The notes below the pieces were generated by a model. That model searched no databases and had not been told where the DNA came from. It saw only the letters and a list, made by a program, of their open reading frames with translations. Below are positions 44,452 through 53,886 of a stretch of 64,000 nt of DNA, piece by piece. The position numbers and the translations under genes are program-made. This DNA comes from Mycolicibacterium celeriflavum (GTDB taxonomy: Bacteria > Actinomycetota > Actinomycetes > Mycobacteriales > Mycobacteriaceae). The stretch lies in contig NZ_AP022591.1 of NCBI RefSeq assembly GCF_010731795.1, forward strand, positions 2,914,001 through 2,978,000, read 5' to 3'. Every line of letters begins with the position of its first letter. Within the stretch, counting starts at the first letter, position 1.

Positions 44452-46068
44452 CTATCCGCAGAAGATCAGGAAGCAGTTCGACCCGCCACCACCGGACGAG
44501 CCGCCCGAGCGGCGGGGCCCGTCGTCACCGGATCCCCTTCCTGGGTACCGACCGGAGCCGCTGCCGGAGTTACCGCCGGACCCGGAACCGGGGTAACTGC
44601 CCGAACCGGGATTGCTGCCCGAACCGTTGCCGGACCCGTTCTGCCACGGCGGCGTCTCGAGGTCCGGCCACTCCGGCTCCTCCGGTTCGTCCTGCCACGG
44701 CGGTGTCCACGGCGACGACTTCGGCGGGGTCCACGGCGACCGCGGTGGATTCCACGGATTCTGTGGCCGGGGGTAGTAGTACGGCGGCGGCGCCACTGCC
44801 GGCGGCAGGTAGGCCGGAACCGGCGCGGGCGCCACCGGCGCCGGGGCCGGGGGGGCGGCCGGAGCAGGCGGCGGGGCCGCCGGCGCGGGCGCGGGGGCGG
44901 GGGCTTGCGGCGCCGGGGCAGGCGCCTCGACGTAGACGGTCCGCGGAGACTGCGGCGCAGGCTGCTCCTGGACGACGGGCACCGGCGCCTTGATGGTCTC
45001 AGCCGGTGGTGGTGGCGCCTGGACCGGCTTCGCCTGCTCCACCGGCGGAGGCGGCGGCGCGGGTGCGACGGAGCTCGGCACGATCGCGCTCTGGCCGGGA
45101 CTGGGTCGCTCGTCGGCGGTCGGGCGGATGCTGACCGCCAGTGAGATCACCAGCGCCACAACGCCGACGACGAAGATCGACGTCAAGGCGCTGCCGACGA
45201 GCAGGAACGGCTTGCGGTCGTCGTTGGAGGTCGGCGACAGGTCGGTTTTCGGCTCGTCGGCGTCGAGGTAGGCGCCGTCGTCGCCGGCGGGGGCGAGCTG
45301 CGTCTCCGCGCCAGCCAGCCCGGCGTACACCGAACCCGCCGTGGTGCCATCGGGGTCCTGCGAGTAGGCGAGACCGACGGTCGAGGCTTCGAACGCGGGC
45401 GCGTTGGCCGCCGCCAGCGCCGCGCCGCGGGCCAACGCCATCTCGGGCTCGTCGGGAGCATGCACCGGCAGGCTCACCAGGTGCTCGAGATGGCTCTTCA
45501 CCGAGCTGACGTCGACGCCCGAACCGACGACGAACATGCCCTGGGGCCGCGTGTCCTGGGCGTCGACGGCGGCGGCCATGTCGGCGAGCACGGCCATCGC
45601 GTCCTGGCTGTGCAGGGTCCGGCCCAGCACCTTGACCACCGACCCGTCGTCGGTCTGCACGACCGAGAGCGTGGCGGTGTCGCGGTCGATGAACAGCAGC
45701 GCGGTGGTGCCGTAGCCGACCGCGCGGCCGACAGCCTGCGCGAGGGCGGCGGCGGCGTGGCCGTCGGAGACCAGCATGACGTCGTCGATGCCGCGGGCAG
45801 CAAGCAGCTCGCGCAGTTGCGCCGCTTCGGCGTGGTCGCTCCACGTGACACCGATGGCCTTGAGATCGTGGCCGCCCGCCTCGGCGCTCTCCTTGGTGCC
45901 GAGCACCGCATCCACCACCTGGGCGGCCGCGCCCGGCGTTGCCGAACCCTCAGCTTCGCTCACGTCGAAGACGTCGTGATCGACGGTCGCCCCGTCGGCT
46001 TTCTCGCCTTCGACCAGCACGATGCGGACCGTCGCAGGTGTCATCGACACACCCAGTACGATGTCCAC
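44452..46068 (-). CDS. DUF7159-type membrane protein with Gly/Pro-rich tail, copy 1
   Basis: About 538 residues from the GTG at 46068, which is preceded by GGAGGGG. The N-terminal region (1-245) begins VDIVLGVSMTPATVRIVLVE and has MFVVGSGVDVSSVKSHLEHL, then LARGAALAAANA. These resemble a worn actin/Hsp70-type fold: a phosphate-1-like start and an adenosine-motif-like end. One membrane helix (about 291-315) is followed by Pro/Ala-rich and then Gly/Ser-rich low complexity, ending in CFLIFCG. The family name is from memory. Function unknown; ATP binding is uncertain because the motifs are incomplete. A paralog is at 50414. Confidence 0.7.
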   Translation of the reverse strand: MDIVLGVSMTPATVRIVLVEGEKADGATVDHDVFDVSEAEGSATPGAAAQVVDAVLGTKESAEAGGHDLKAIGVTWSDHAEAAQLRELLAARGIDDVMLVSDGHAAAALAQAVGRAVGYGTTALLFIDRDTATLSVVQTDDGSVVKVLGRTLHSQDAMAVLADMAAAVDAQDTRPQGMFVVGSGVDVSSVKSHLEHLVSLPVHAPDEPEMALARGAALAAANAPAFEASTVGLAYSQDPDGTTAGSVYAGLAGAETQLAPAGDDGAYLDADEPKTDLSPTSNDDRKPFLLVGSALTSIFVVGVVALVISLAVSIRPTADERPSPGQSAIVPSSVAPAPPPPPVEQAKPVQAPPPPAETIKAPVPVVQEQPAPQSPRTVYVEAPAPAPQAPAPAPAPAAPPPAPAAPPAPAPVAPAPVPAYLPPAVAPPPYYYPRPQNPWNPPRSPWTPPKSSPWTPPWQDEPEEPEWPDLETPPWQNGSGNGSGSNPGSGSYPGSGSGGNSGSGSGRYPGRGSGDDGPRRSGGSSGGGGSNCFLIFCG

Positions 46069-46289
46069 TGCCCCTCCATGAGTATTTGCTATGTTGCCTG
46101 GATCGGCGACCGGTGCCTCGCTCCGCACAAGCCGCCGACTAGTGCTTAATCGTCCTGAGCAGCACGGGCGTTACACCCGAACCCGTATTTGCTAGGACGA
46201 TCAGCCGGGCCGACTTGTGAACGGCACGGGTACGGCCGACGCCGGTATCTAGACCCTACTCGTGTCAACGACCGAAAGCGCCCGGCGGT

Positions 46290-47615
<1,326 letters not shown>

Positions 47616-47676
47616 GGGGCTCCTCCCGGTCGGGAAAGAGCATTTCGGCTTCAGGTTTCCGTCGCGGGGCGCGCGT

Positions 47677-47710
47677 GTTTCCTATTTGTTTCGTGTTTCT
47701 GGGTGGTTAC
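47677..47710. promoter_or_regulatory. GlnR-type binding site upstream of amt
   Basis: On the minus strand: GTAAC-N6-GAAAC, two bases, then GAAAC-N6-GAAAC. The actinobacterial GlnR consensus is gTnAC-n6-GaAAC repeated. The first pair is a full match and the second has one half site changed. Its position 62-95 bases before the amt start fits nitrogen-limitation activation. Confidence 0.7.
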
Positions 47711-47733
47711 CGCGTGCTCACCGTGCGCCGGGG

Positions 47734-48306
47734 TCAGCTGGACTTGATGAAGTTCTGATACGACCGCGACGGCGTCGGGCCCCGCTGGCCCTGGTACTTC
47801 GACCCGGCCTTGGCGCTGCCGTAGGGATGCTCGGCGGGGCTGGTCAGTCGCAGCAGGCACAGCTGACCGATCTTCATGCCCGGCCACAGCGTGATCGGGA
47901 GGTTGGCGACGTTGGACAGCTCGAGTGTGATGTGGCCGGAGAATCCCGGGTCGATGAAACCCGCGGTGGAGTGCGTCAGCAGCCCGAGGCGGCCCAGCGA
48001 GGACTTGCCTTCCAGCCGGCCGGCCAGGTCGTCGGGCAGCGTGCACAGCTCCAGCGTCGAGCCCAGCACGAACTCGCCGGGATGCAGCACGAACGGCTCG
48101 CCGGGTTCGGGCTGCACGAGGCTGGTGAGCTCGTCCTGCTGCTTGGCCGGATCGATGTGGGTGTAGCGCGTGTTGTTGAAGACGCGGAACAAGCTGTCGA
48201 GGCGCACGTCGATGCTCGACGGCTGGACCAAGGTGTCGTCGAACGGGTCGAGACTCAGTCGCTCGGCGGCGATCTCGGCGCGGATGTCGCGGTCGGAGAG
48301 CAGCAC
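47734..48306 (-). CDS. dcd: dCTP deaminase (dUMP-forming type)
   Basis: 190 residues. Conserved motifs are [14 protein letters not shown] near the start, [20 protein letters not shown] with the Ser/Arg of the substrate pocket, and the [13 protein letters not shown] motif. Mycobacterial Dcd converts dCTP to dUMP in one protein, combining deaminase and dUTPase activity, to supply dTMP synthesis. Homolog of Rv0321. It is divergent from the tRNA-Gly gene 45 bases away. Confidence 0.95.
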   Translation of the reverse strand: MLLSDRDIRAEIAAERLSLDPFDDTLVQPSSIDVRLDSLFRVFNNTRYTHIDPAKQQDELTSLVQPEPGEPFVLHPGEFVLGSTLELCTLPDDLAGRLEGKSSLGRLGLLTHSTAGFIDPGFSGHITLELSNVANLPITLWPGMKIGQLCLLRLTSPAEHPYGSAKAGSKYQGQRGPTPSRSYQNFIKSS

Positions 48307-48351
48307 CCGACGAGCGTAGCCGCTCGGATGCTAGCCTTCGTGCTCAAACAA

Positions 48352-48425
48352 GCCGGTGTAGTTCAATGGCAGAACATCAGCTTCCCAAGCTGAGAACGCG
48401 GGTTCGATTCCCGTCACCGGCTCCA
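48352..48425 (+). tRNA. tRNA-Gly (anticodon CCC)
   Basis: 74 bases with all four arms. The acceptor stem GCCGGTG pairs with CACCGGC. The anticodon stem is TCAGC/GCTGA with loop TTCCCAA, so the anticodon is CCC. The T arm is GCGGGTTCGATTCCCGT. CCA is encoded at 48423-48425. A tRNA-Gly next to dcd is also found in M. tuberculosis as I recall. Confidence 0.95.
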
Positions 48426-48480
48426 CGCGGCGGCCGCCCACGGCATCTTTCGGTCCAGCCCACCGTTGCGTTGCGTTCAG

Positions 48481-49101
48481 TCAGGGAATCGTCAGCACCT
48501 GGCCGGGATGGATCAGATCAGGATTCGAAATCCCGCTGGCGTCCGCGATCACTTGATACTTGTTGCCATCGCCGTAGAAACGCTCCGCGATGGCCCACAA
48601 TGTGTCGCCGGAGACGACCGTGTAGGTCCGCGGCGCGGGCGGCGGCGGCGGTGGTGGTGGCGGAGGAGGTGCGGGTGCCGCTTTGGGCTCGGGTGCCGGA
48701 GCCGGCTCCTCGACCGCCGCGGGGGCTACCTCGTCGGGCGCGGCTTCAGGCGCGGCGGGTGGCGCTTCCTTGGTGTCGGTCTTCGTCGACCAGGCCGGCC
48801 CGTCGGCGGCGTACAGCACCAGGTTGCGGTCGTCCTGCAGGACGAGCTTGACGTCCTTCTTGCCCTTGGTGTCGGTGTGCCACACCGGCTTATCGGACGT
48901 GTAGAGCACGAAGTTGCCGTCGGTCTGGACTTCGGCGCGTACCACGTTCTGGCCGTTGGTGCCTGTGGCCCACACCGCTTCCCCCCGTGCCGCCAGCACG
49001 AGGTTGCCGTCGTCTTGCAACGTCAACGTGTACGCCCCGTTGTTGGAGGTGAGCGATCCGCCCCTCTCGAGCTTCTGTCCCTCGGAGAGTGTGTCTGCCA
49101 T
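48481..49101 (-). CDS. B-type mannose-binding lectin fused to LysM domain
   Basis: 206 residues. The N-terminal bulb-lectin (B-lectin) domain (about 1-108) has repeated LQDDGNLVL, QTDGNFVLYTS and LQDDRNLVLY units, the QxDxNxVxY mannose-binding signature. A Pro/Ala linker includes a run of 11 Pro. The C-terminal LysM (about 157-206, YTVVSGDTLWAIAERFYGDG) binds peptidoglycan-type glycans. No signal peptide is evident. A similar M. smegmatis lectin is known. Tethering a mannose-binding module to the wall is a plausible role (inference). GAGGTAAGG precedes the ATG. Confidence 0.9.
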   Translation of the reverse strand: MADTLSEGQKLERGGSLTSNNGAYTLTLQDDGNLVLAARGEAVWATGTNGQNVVRAEVQTDGNFVLYTSDKPVWHTDTKGKKDVKLVLQDDRNLVLYAADGPAWSTKTDTKEAPPAAPEAAPDEVAPAAVEEPAPAPEPKAAPAPPPPPPPPPPPAPRTYTVVSGDTLWAIAERFYGDGNKYQVIADASGISNPDLIHPGQVLTIP

Positions 49102-49312
49102 GGCCTTACCTCTTTCTCGAAGGTTGCACTGCCGACCCTAGTGACCCACGGTGTGCCTGTATGGCGTTCTGCTCGACGCAATTCAAACGTTTGGCGAACG
49201 AACTGATGAGTCAGTTTTCTGCACAATCCGCCGCGCCTTCGCCGGTGCCGGCAATAGTCTCGACTTTGCCTCGCGTGCTTCTTGTCGAGACGCTCGATCA
49301 GGGAGGTATGAC

Positions 49313-49564
49313 ATGTTCGATCTGCCAAGGCCCGCCCGCAGACTTGCCGGTGCAGTCGTCCTCGGTGTTGCGCTGTTCGCGGCTCCCGCCGTGATCGCAC
49401 TGACCGATACGCATCTGGAGTCGGTCGCGGAACCAGCATGCACCGGAAGCGAATCCGTCGTCGACGGCAAACCCACCTGTGTGCCCGCCCCCACCGCACC
49501 GGATGCGTCCAACCCGGCGAGCGGTCCCGTGGACAGCCGGGAACATGACGGCGGACACCACTGA
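49313..49564 (+). CDS. Small exported protein with two cysteines
   Basis: 83 residues. The N-terminus is basic (FDLPRPARRL), then hydrophobic AGAVVLGVALFAAPAVIAL, a likely Sec signal or anchor. The mature part has two Cys (EPACTGSESV and KPTCVPAPT) that could form a disulfide, and a His/Asp-rich end. GGGAGG lies 6 bases before the ATG. No family recognised. It converges with the Rv0320-like gene. Confidence 0.6.
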   Translation: MFDLPRPARRLAGAVVLGVALFAAPAVIALTDTHLESVAEPACTGSESVVDGKPTCVPAPTAPDASNPASGPVDSREHDGGHH

Positions 49565-49582
49565 GACCGACTTCAGGTCACC

Positions 49583-50248
49583 TCAGCGCAGGTAGACCTC
49601 GTCACCGTCGGGGTAGCCGCCGCCGTGGGTGGTGATGTGCACATGGTCGAAGTGGCCGTAGCCGCCACTCTGAGCACCGTCGGGGGTGTAATAAACGCCG
49701 CGCCAGATCGCGTCCTGTAATCCGAAACGCTTCGCGTTCCGCAGTGCGTACCAGACGATTTCGTTGCCGAGCGCGATCCCTTCCGCACTACCGGGATTCG
49801 GGATCATCACATCGAGCGCCAGACCGTTGGGGTGCCATCGAAGCGAATCCGGTCGCACCCCGCCGATGTTGCTGATCTCGGGGAACGCGTCGCTGATGGC
49901 CCGCGACGCCAGGATCGTCTTCACCTGAAGCCCGCGTTCGGGCGCGATCCCGGTCGGAAGCGAACGGTCGACGGTGCGGTACCGGGCCGCTGCCACCATG
50001 GCGTCGGGCATCGCGGTCAAAGGAACCTGGCCGGCCGACGGAGCCGCAAGCCGCGTCGGTGCCGCCGCCACGATCTCCACGCAACACGGCGTCGCGTCCT
50101 CGACGACGACGGGTTCGCTTTCGGGCGCCGGGCGAGCGGAGAAGTGGACGTCTCCGCCCACCGCGAAGAAGAGCGCTGCCGGGGCGATGGCTGCAGCCAC
50201 GCCCATCGGTGGCGTGCGCCGCTTCTTGGCTACGGAGTGCCGTCCCAC
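49583..50248 (-). CDS. Exported Rv0320-like protein with M15-type C-terminal domain
   Basis: 221 residues. A basic start (RHSVAKKRRTPP) and a hydrophobic stretch (about 16-31) form a signal or anchor. The C-terminal domain (about 105-221) has LRWHPNGLALDVMIPNPGS and GHFDHVHITTHGG. The H..........D and HxDHVH pattern resembles zinc sites of the M15/ARB-07466-like peptidoglycan peptidase fold. The length and region match Rv0320. Enzymatic activity is a guess from these His/Asp positions. Confidence 0.75.
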   Translation of the reverse strand: MGRHSVAKKRRTPPMGVAAAIAPAALFFAVGGDVHFSARPAPESEPVVVEDATPCCVEIVAAAPTRLAAPSAGQVPLTAMPDAMVAAARYRTVDRSLPTGIAPERGLQVKTILASRAISDAFPEISNIGGVRPDSLRWHPNGLALDVMIPNPGSAEGIALGNEIVWYALRNAKRFGLQDAIWRGVYYTPDGAQSGGYGHFDHVHITTHGGGYPDGDEVYLR

Positions 50249-50413
50249 GGGGGGTTGTATATCAAATCGTTACCTTGACCGCAATTCTGCGGACCCGCCG
50301 AGCAGGTTCGGCCGCGCTCGAACGCTAACTGCTGCTCGACGCTCTCGTTCGGCACCGCGTCGGTCGGGAGGTAACCTCGGAACCTGATTCACCGCAAGAA
50401 CGGGGACACAGAT

Positions 50414-51583
50414 ATGGACCTCGTGCTCGGCCTGTCGATGACGTCCAGCACGGTTCGGTGGGTGCTCGTCGAGGGCACGACCGGCGAGGGCGCCACAGTC
50501 GACCGCGGGTCGTTCGACTTCGACGCCGAGGTCGATCCCGACGATCTGCTCAACGTGGTGCTTGCCGACGTCGTCGACAGCCCCATCCATGCGATCGGCG
50601 TCACCTGGACCAACGAGGCCGAAGAGGTCGCGTCCGGTGTGCTCACGGCGCTCACAGCCCGCGGCTACGGCAATGCGATCGCGATCTCCGAACTGGAGGC
50701 GGGCGACGTGCTCGCGGCGGGCATCGCCGACCTCGCCGACTACGACGACGTCGCGGTGTGCATCGTGGAACCCGACGCCGCGGTGGTCGCGATGGTCACC
50801 GGCGACGGCGTGACCGTCGACCGCATCGCCCGACCTCTCGACGGCGCCGACGTCGTCGAGTTGCCGAGCAGCGTGATCGCGATGCTCGAGCTCAATGAAT
50901 GGCAGCCGTCGGCGGTCTTCGTGGTCGGTTCGGCTCCGGACCTCGATCTGATCACCTCGACGCTCGGCGACGTCACGGAATCACCGGTGTTCTCCGCGGC
51001 CGAGGCCGACGTCGCGATGGCACGCGGCGCGGCGTTGGCGTCGGCGCGTGCGGTGAATGCTCTGGACGCGACAGGCTCCGACCAGCCCAAGACGGTGGGT
51101 GCGCTGACCTCGGTGCTCGTCGCCGCGGTGGTGACGTTCGTGGTGTCGATCTCGGCGGCGGTCGGCCTCAGCCTCACCCGTGACGACGATCCCGCACCCG
51201 CGGCCGCCAGCGCCGACGGCGAATCCGTTGCCGTCACCGAAGAGGCGCCCCCGGCCCTGAAGAAGGTGACGACGCCTGCCGAGGCAATCCCAGTGGTCGC
51301 GCAGACCATCGCCGTGGCCGCGCCTCCACCGCCGGCCGCACCCGCCGCGGAGCCGGCCTACGAACCACCGGCCTATGTGCCACCAGAGCCGGCGGCCACA
51401 CCGCCCGCTCCGGCCTACACACCGCCCGCTCCGGCCTACACACCACCGGCACCCGTCTACGCACCGCCTCCGCCGGCGCCCGCCTATGTGCCCCCGCCGC
51501 AGCCGCGCCTGCGCGACCGCATCATCGAGCGGATTCCGATCATCAACCGGTTCCACGAACCGGACTACTCCTACGGGCGTTGA
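50414..51583 (+). CDS. DUF7159-type membrane protein, copy 2
   Basis: 389 residues, a paralog of the protein at 44452. It starts MDLVLGLSMTSSTVRWVLVE and has an adenosine-motif-like segment, VFVVGSAPDLDLITSTL, then ADVAMARGAALASARA. One membrane helix (about 229-252) is followed by a Pro/Ala tail with YTPPAPAYTPPAPVYAPP repeats and a basic end, LRDRIIERIPIINRFHEP. Probably a degenerate actin-like domain in the cytosol with an outer Pro-rich tail. Function unknown. It converges with the cupin gene, 3 bases between the ends. Confidence 0.7.
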   Translation: MDLVLGLSMTSSTVRWVLVEGTTGEGATVDRGSFDFDAEVDPDDLLNVVLADVVDSPIHAIGVTWTNEAEEVASGVLTALTARGYGNAIAISELEAGDVLAAGIADLADYDDVAVCIVEPDAAVVAMVTGDGVTVDRIARPLDGADVVELPSSVIAMLELNEWQPSAVFVVGSAPDLDLITSTLGDVTESPVFSAAEADVAMARGAALASARAVNALDATGSDQPKTVGALTSVLVAAVVTFVVSISAAVGLSLTRDDDPAPAAASADGESVAVTEEAPPALKKVTTPAEAIPVVAQTIAVAAPPPPAAPAAEPAYEPPAYVPPEPAATPPAPAYTPPAPAYTPPAPVYAPPPPAPAYVPPPQPRLRDRIIERIPIINRFHEPDYSYGR

Positions 51584-51586
51584 GCC

Positions 51587-52030
51587 CTACGGGCAGGCGG
51601 CCGGGGCATCATCCCGAATTGGCCGGTCGGCCGGCAGCGTGTAAGTGACCGTCGCTTCCGCGTGCTCAAAGCCCTTGTTGGACACCACATGCGGAACGCC
51701 GGCCGGGATGAAGATGGCCTGTCCCGCGGTGAAGGCAACCGGCGCGCAACCGGTCGCGGTTTGCAGGTTCACCGCGCCGGCGTTGATCACCGAGTGCTCG
51801 GGGCCGGGGTGGGTGTGCCAACCGCTGCTCGACGCCGGGGACAGCACGAGGTTCTGCACATACAGGGTCGTCGGCTGCCCCACCGCGACGATCGCGATCG
51901 GCGTGTCGGTGGTGCCCTTCGCCAGATCGGTGCGCTCGATGTCGCCCTCGGCCGGCGTGCCCGCTGCGGTCGGTGACACCGCTATCCCCGCAATTGCCAT
52001 CGCCGCCGCTGCCCAACCCGCCCGGTTCAT
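51587..52030 (-). CDS. Exported cupin-domain protein
   Basis: About 147 residues from ATG 52030, which starts a signal peptide (NRAGWAAAAMAIAGIAVSPTAAG). The cupin barrel has the metal motif GWHTHPGPEHSVINAG (motif 1, HxH-x5-H spacing) and IFIPAGVPHVVSNKG (motif 2). It may bind a metal ion and a small ligand outside the membrane; no reaction can be assigned. The gene starts 24 bases after the Rv0312-like gene on the same strand, so the two likely form an operon. Confidence 0.75.
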   Translation of the reverse strand: MNRAGWAAAAMAIAGIAVSPTAAGTPAEGDIERTDLAKGTTDTPIAIVAVGQPTTLYVQNLVLSPASSSGWHTHPGPEHSVINAGAVNLQTATGCAPVAFTAGQAIFIPAGVPHVVSNKGFEHAEATVTYTLPADRPIRDDAPAACP

Positions 52031-52054
52031 CACCGGATTATCCGACACCTGGAC

Positions 52055-53776
52055 CTACGGGACCGGCTGGTACGGATTCTGTGGGACCTGGATCGGGATC
52101 GGAACGGGCACGAACGGCACCGTCAGATAGGTGGTTGTCATCGGCGTCGTCGTCGGGGTGGTCGTCGTGGGTGGAGTCGTCGTGGGTGGGGTCGTCGTCG
52201 TGGTCGTGGTTGTCGTGGTGGTTGTCGTGGTCGTGGTTGTTGTCGTGGTCGTTGTGGTTGTGGTTGTGGTGGTCGGTTCCGTCGTGGTGACGACCGTGGT
52301 CACCGGCGGGGGCGGCGCCTCACTGGTGACCGGCGGTGGCGGCGGCGCGCTGGTGACCGTGACGGACTCCACCGGCGGCGGCGGCGGTGCCTCGCTGGTC
52401 GCAGGGGGCGGCGCGGCCGGCGGCGGAACCGGCGAGGTGCGCGGCGCCTCGGTCACACCGGTGTTGCCCGTCGCGCTCGTCAACGCGATCGCGACACCGC
52501 CGACGGCCACGACCGCGACCGCCGCGGCGAGGCCGAAGACCATCCCCGGCAACCGCTGCCAGACGCGCGGTTCCTCGATCGGCCCGGTCGCGGCCACATA
52601 CCGCACCGGCGGCCGCATCGACCCGGTGTCGTAGGGAGTCTCGTACGGTTCCACCCCGGTGTACGGCACGAGTTCGCCTGCCGCGTCGTCGTCCTGCGAC
52701 CACGCCAGCGCCCGGAACGTCGCCGACCCCGGCGAGTCCACCTCCGCGGGCAGCACCGGCGCCAGCCCGGTCTGCGCTTCGGCGGCCGACGTATACGCCC
52801 CGATCAGCGCGGCGCCCACCGCGGCGGCGACCGAAGGTTGCGGTGTCGTGATCACCGCCATGCCGAAGTGCTCGGCGAGCCGCCGCCGGATCAGCGGAAT
52901 GTTGGCGCCGCCGCCGACCGCGACGACAGCCCCAACATCAACGCGGTCAATTGCCTTGCGCTGCAACGTTTTATCCAACACCTGCAGAACGCCGGCGAGT
53001 GGTGTGGCGATCATCGCCTCCAGCTCACTTCGAGTCAACCGGACCGCCGCCCGGTGGCCGGGCAGCTCTGCGTCGACGTCGGTCGCTTCCTCCGCCGACA
53101 GCCGTTCCTTGGCGTGGCGGCACTCCTCTCGCAGGCGGGTCAGCGATCCCACCGCGGCCGTACTCGCAGGATCGACCCGCCCCGACGCCGCGAGCTCGTC
53201 GACGATGTGGCTGAGCACGGCCTGATCCAGCCAATCCCCGGAGAACTCCGCGTGCCGGACCGTCTCGTCGATCGGTTCCAACTCCGCGCCCGCGTCCGCC
53301 AGCGTGATGCTGGTTCCGCCGCCACCGAAGTCCAGCAGGACCACCACACCCTGCGCCGGGAGACCGGGATTGGCCTGCAGCGCCCTCAGCGACGCGGCGG
53401 CATCGGAAACCAGTCGCGCGGGCGTGCCGTCAGCGCCGAGCATCGGGTGCCCGCGCATCGCATTGCGCAACGTCTGCAGCGCCGCGGGTCCCCAGTGCGC
53501 GGGAACCGCGACGGTGACATCGTCCGACGGCTTGCCACCGGTGCTGTCGACCAGTTCGGCAAGCGCCTCGACCAGCAGCCGATCGGCCGAATGCAGCGAT
53601 CCGTCCGGGGCGACCAGCGGCACCGAGTCGCCGACGCGCTCGACCAGACCGGTCATCACGACGCCGTCCGGCAGGGTGAACACCGGGCGTCGAGTCACAG
53701 GTTGATTGGCTTGATTGTCGATGCGCACCGCGACCAAGTTCGTCGTCCCGATCGACAACCCCAACGGGTCGCTCAT
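52055..53776 (-). CDS. Hsp70-like membrane ATPase with long poly-Thr tail (Rv0312-like)
   Basis: About 573 residues. The ATPase domain (1-345) has LGLSIGTTNLVAVRID, VVLLDFGGGGTSITLAD and VVAVGGGANIPLIRRRL. One membrane helix (about 407-430) leads to a Pro-rich segment and then an uninterrupted run of about 30 Thr (about 504-534). Length, position and Pro/Thr-rich nature match Rv0312. I chose MSDPLGLSIG at 53776 over an upstream GTG/ATG by comparison with the paralog at 25159. It likely heads an operon with the cupin gene. No TTAGGGGA array is seen upstream. Confidence 0.82.
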   Translation of the reverse strand: MSDPLGLSIGTTNLVAVRIDNQANQPVTRRPVFTLPDGVVMTGLVERVGDSVPLVAPDGSLHSADRLLVEALAELVDSTGGKPSDDVTVAVPAHWGPAALQTLRNAMRGHPMLGADGTPARLVSDAAASLRALQANPGLPAQGVVVLLDFGGGGTSITLADAGAELEPIDETVRHAEFSGDWLDQAVLSHIVDELAASGRVDPASTAAVGSLTRLREECRHAKERLSAEEATDVDAELPGHRAAVRLTRSELEAMIATPLAGVLQVLDKTLQRKAIDRVDVGAVVAVGGGANIPLIRRRLAEHFGMAVITTPQPSVAAAVGAALIGAYTSAAEAQTGLAPVLPAEVDSPGSATFRALAWSQDDDAAGELVPYTGVEPYETPYDTGSMRPPVRYVAATGPIEEPRVWQRLPGMVFGLAAAVAVVAVGGVAIALTSATGNTGVTEAPRTSPVPPPAAPPPATSEAPPPPPVESVTVTSAPPPPPVTSEAPPPPVTTVVTTTEPTTTTTTTTTTTTTTTTTTTTTTTTTTTTPPTTTPPTTTTPTTTPMTTTYLTVPFVPVPIPIQVPQNPYQPVP

Positions 53777-53886
53777 AACGGACCACACGATAGCCGTCCG
53801 ACCACGCGGAACCCGTCAGACACTCCGTGCGAACCCCGTTCGGCCGCCGCCGTTTTGGGCTGCCCCAAACGGGTATCTGCAAGGCC

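Noticed and set aside
46149..46200. TCGTCCT...AGGACGA inverted repeat upstream of the DUF7159-type gene
   Set aside because: Seven-base arms separated by 38 bases are expected by chance, and the position relative to the promoter is unclear.
52130..52275. GT-rich repeat as a CRISPR or tandem-repeat array
   Set aside because: The repeat is a Thr-codon tract in frame with the minus-strand gene. There are no spacers or repeat units of CRISPR size, and none was seen elsewhere in the window.
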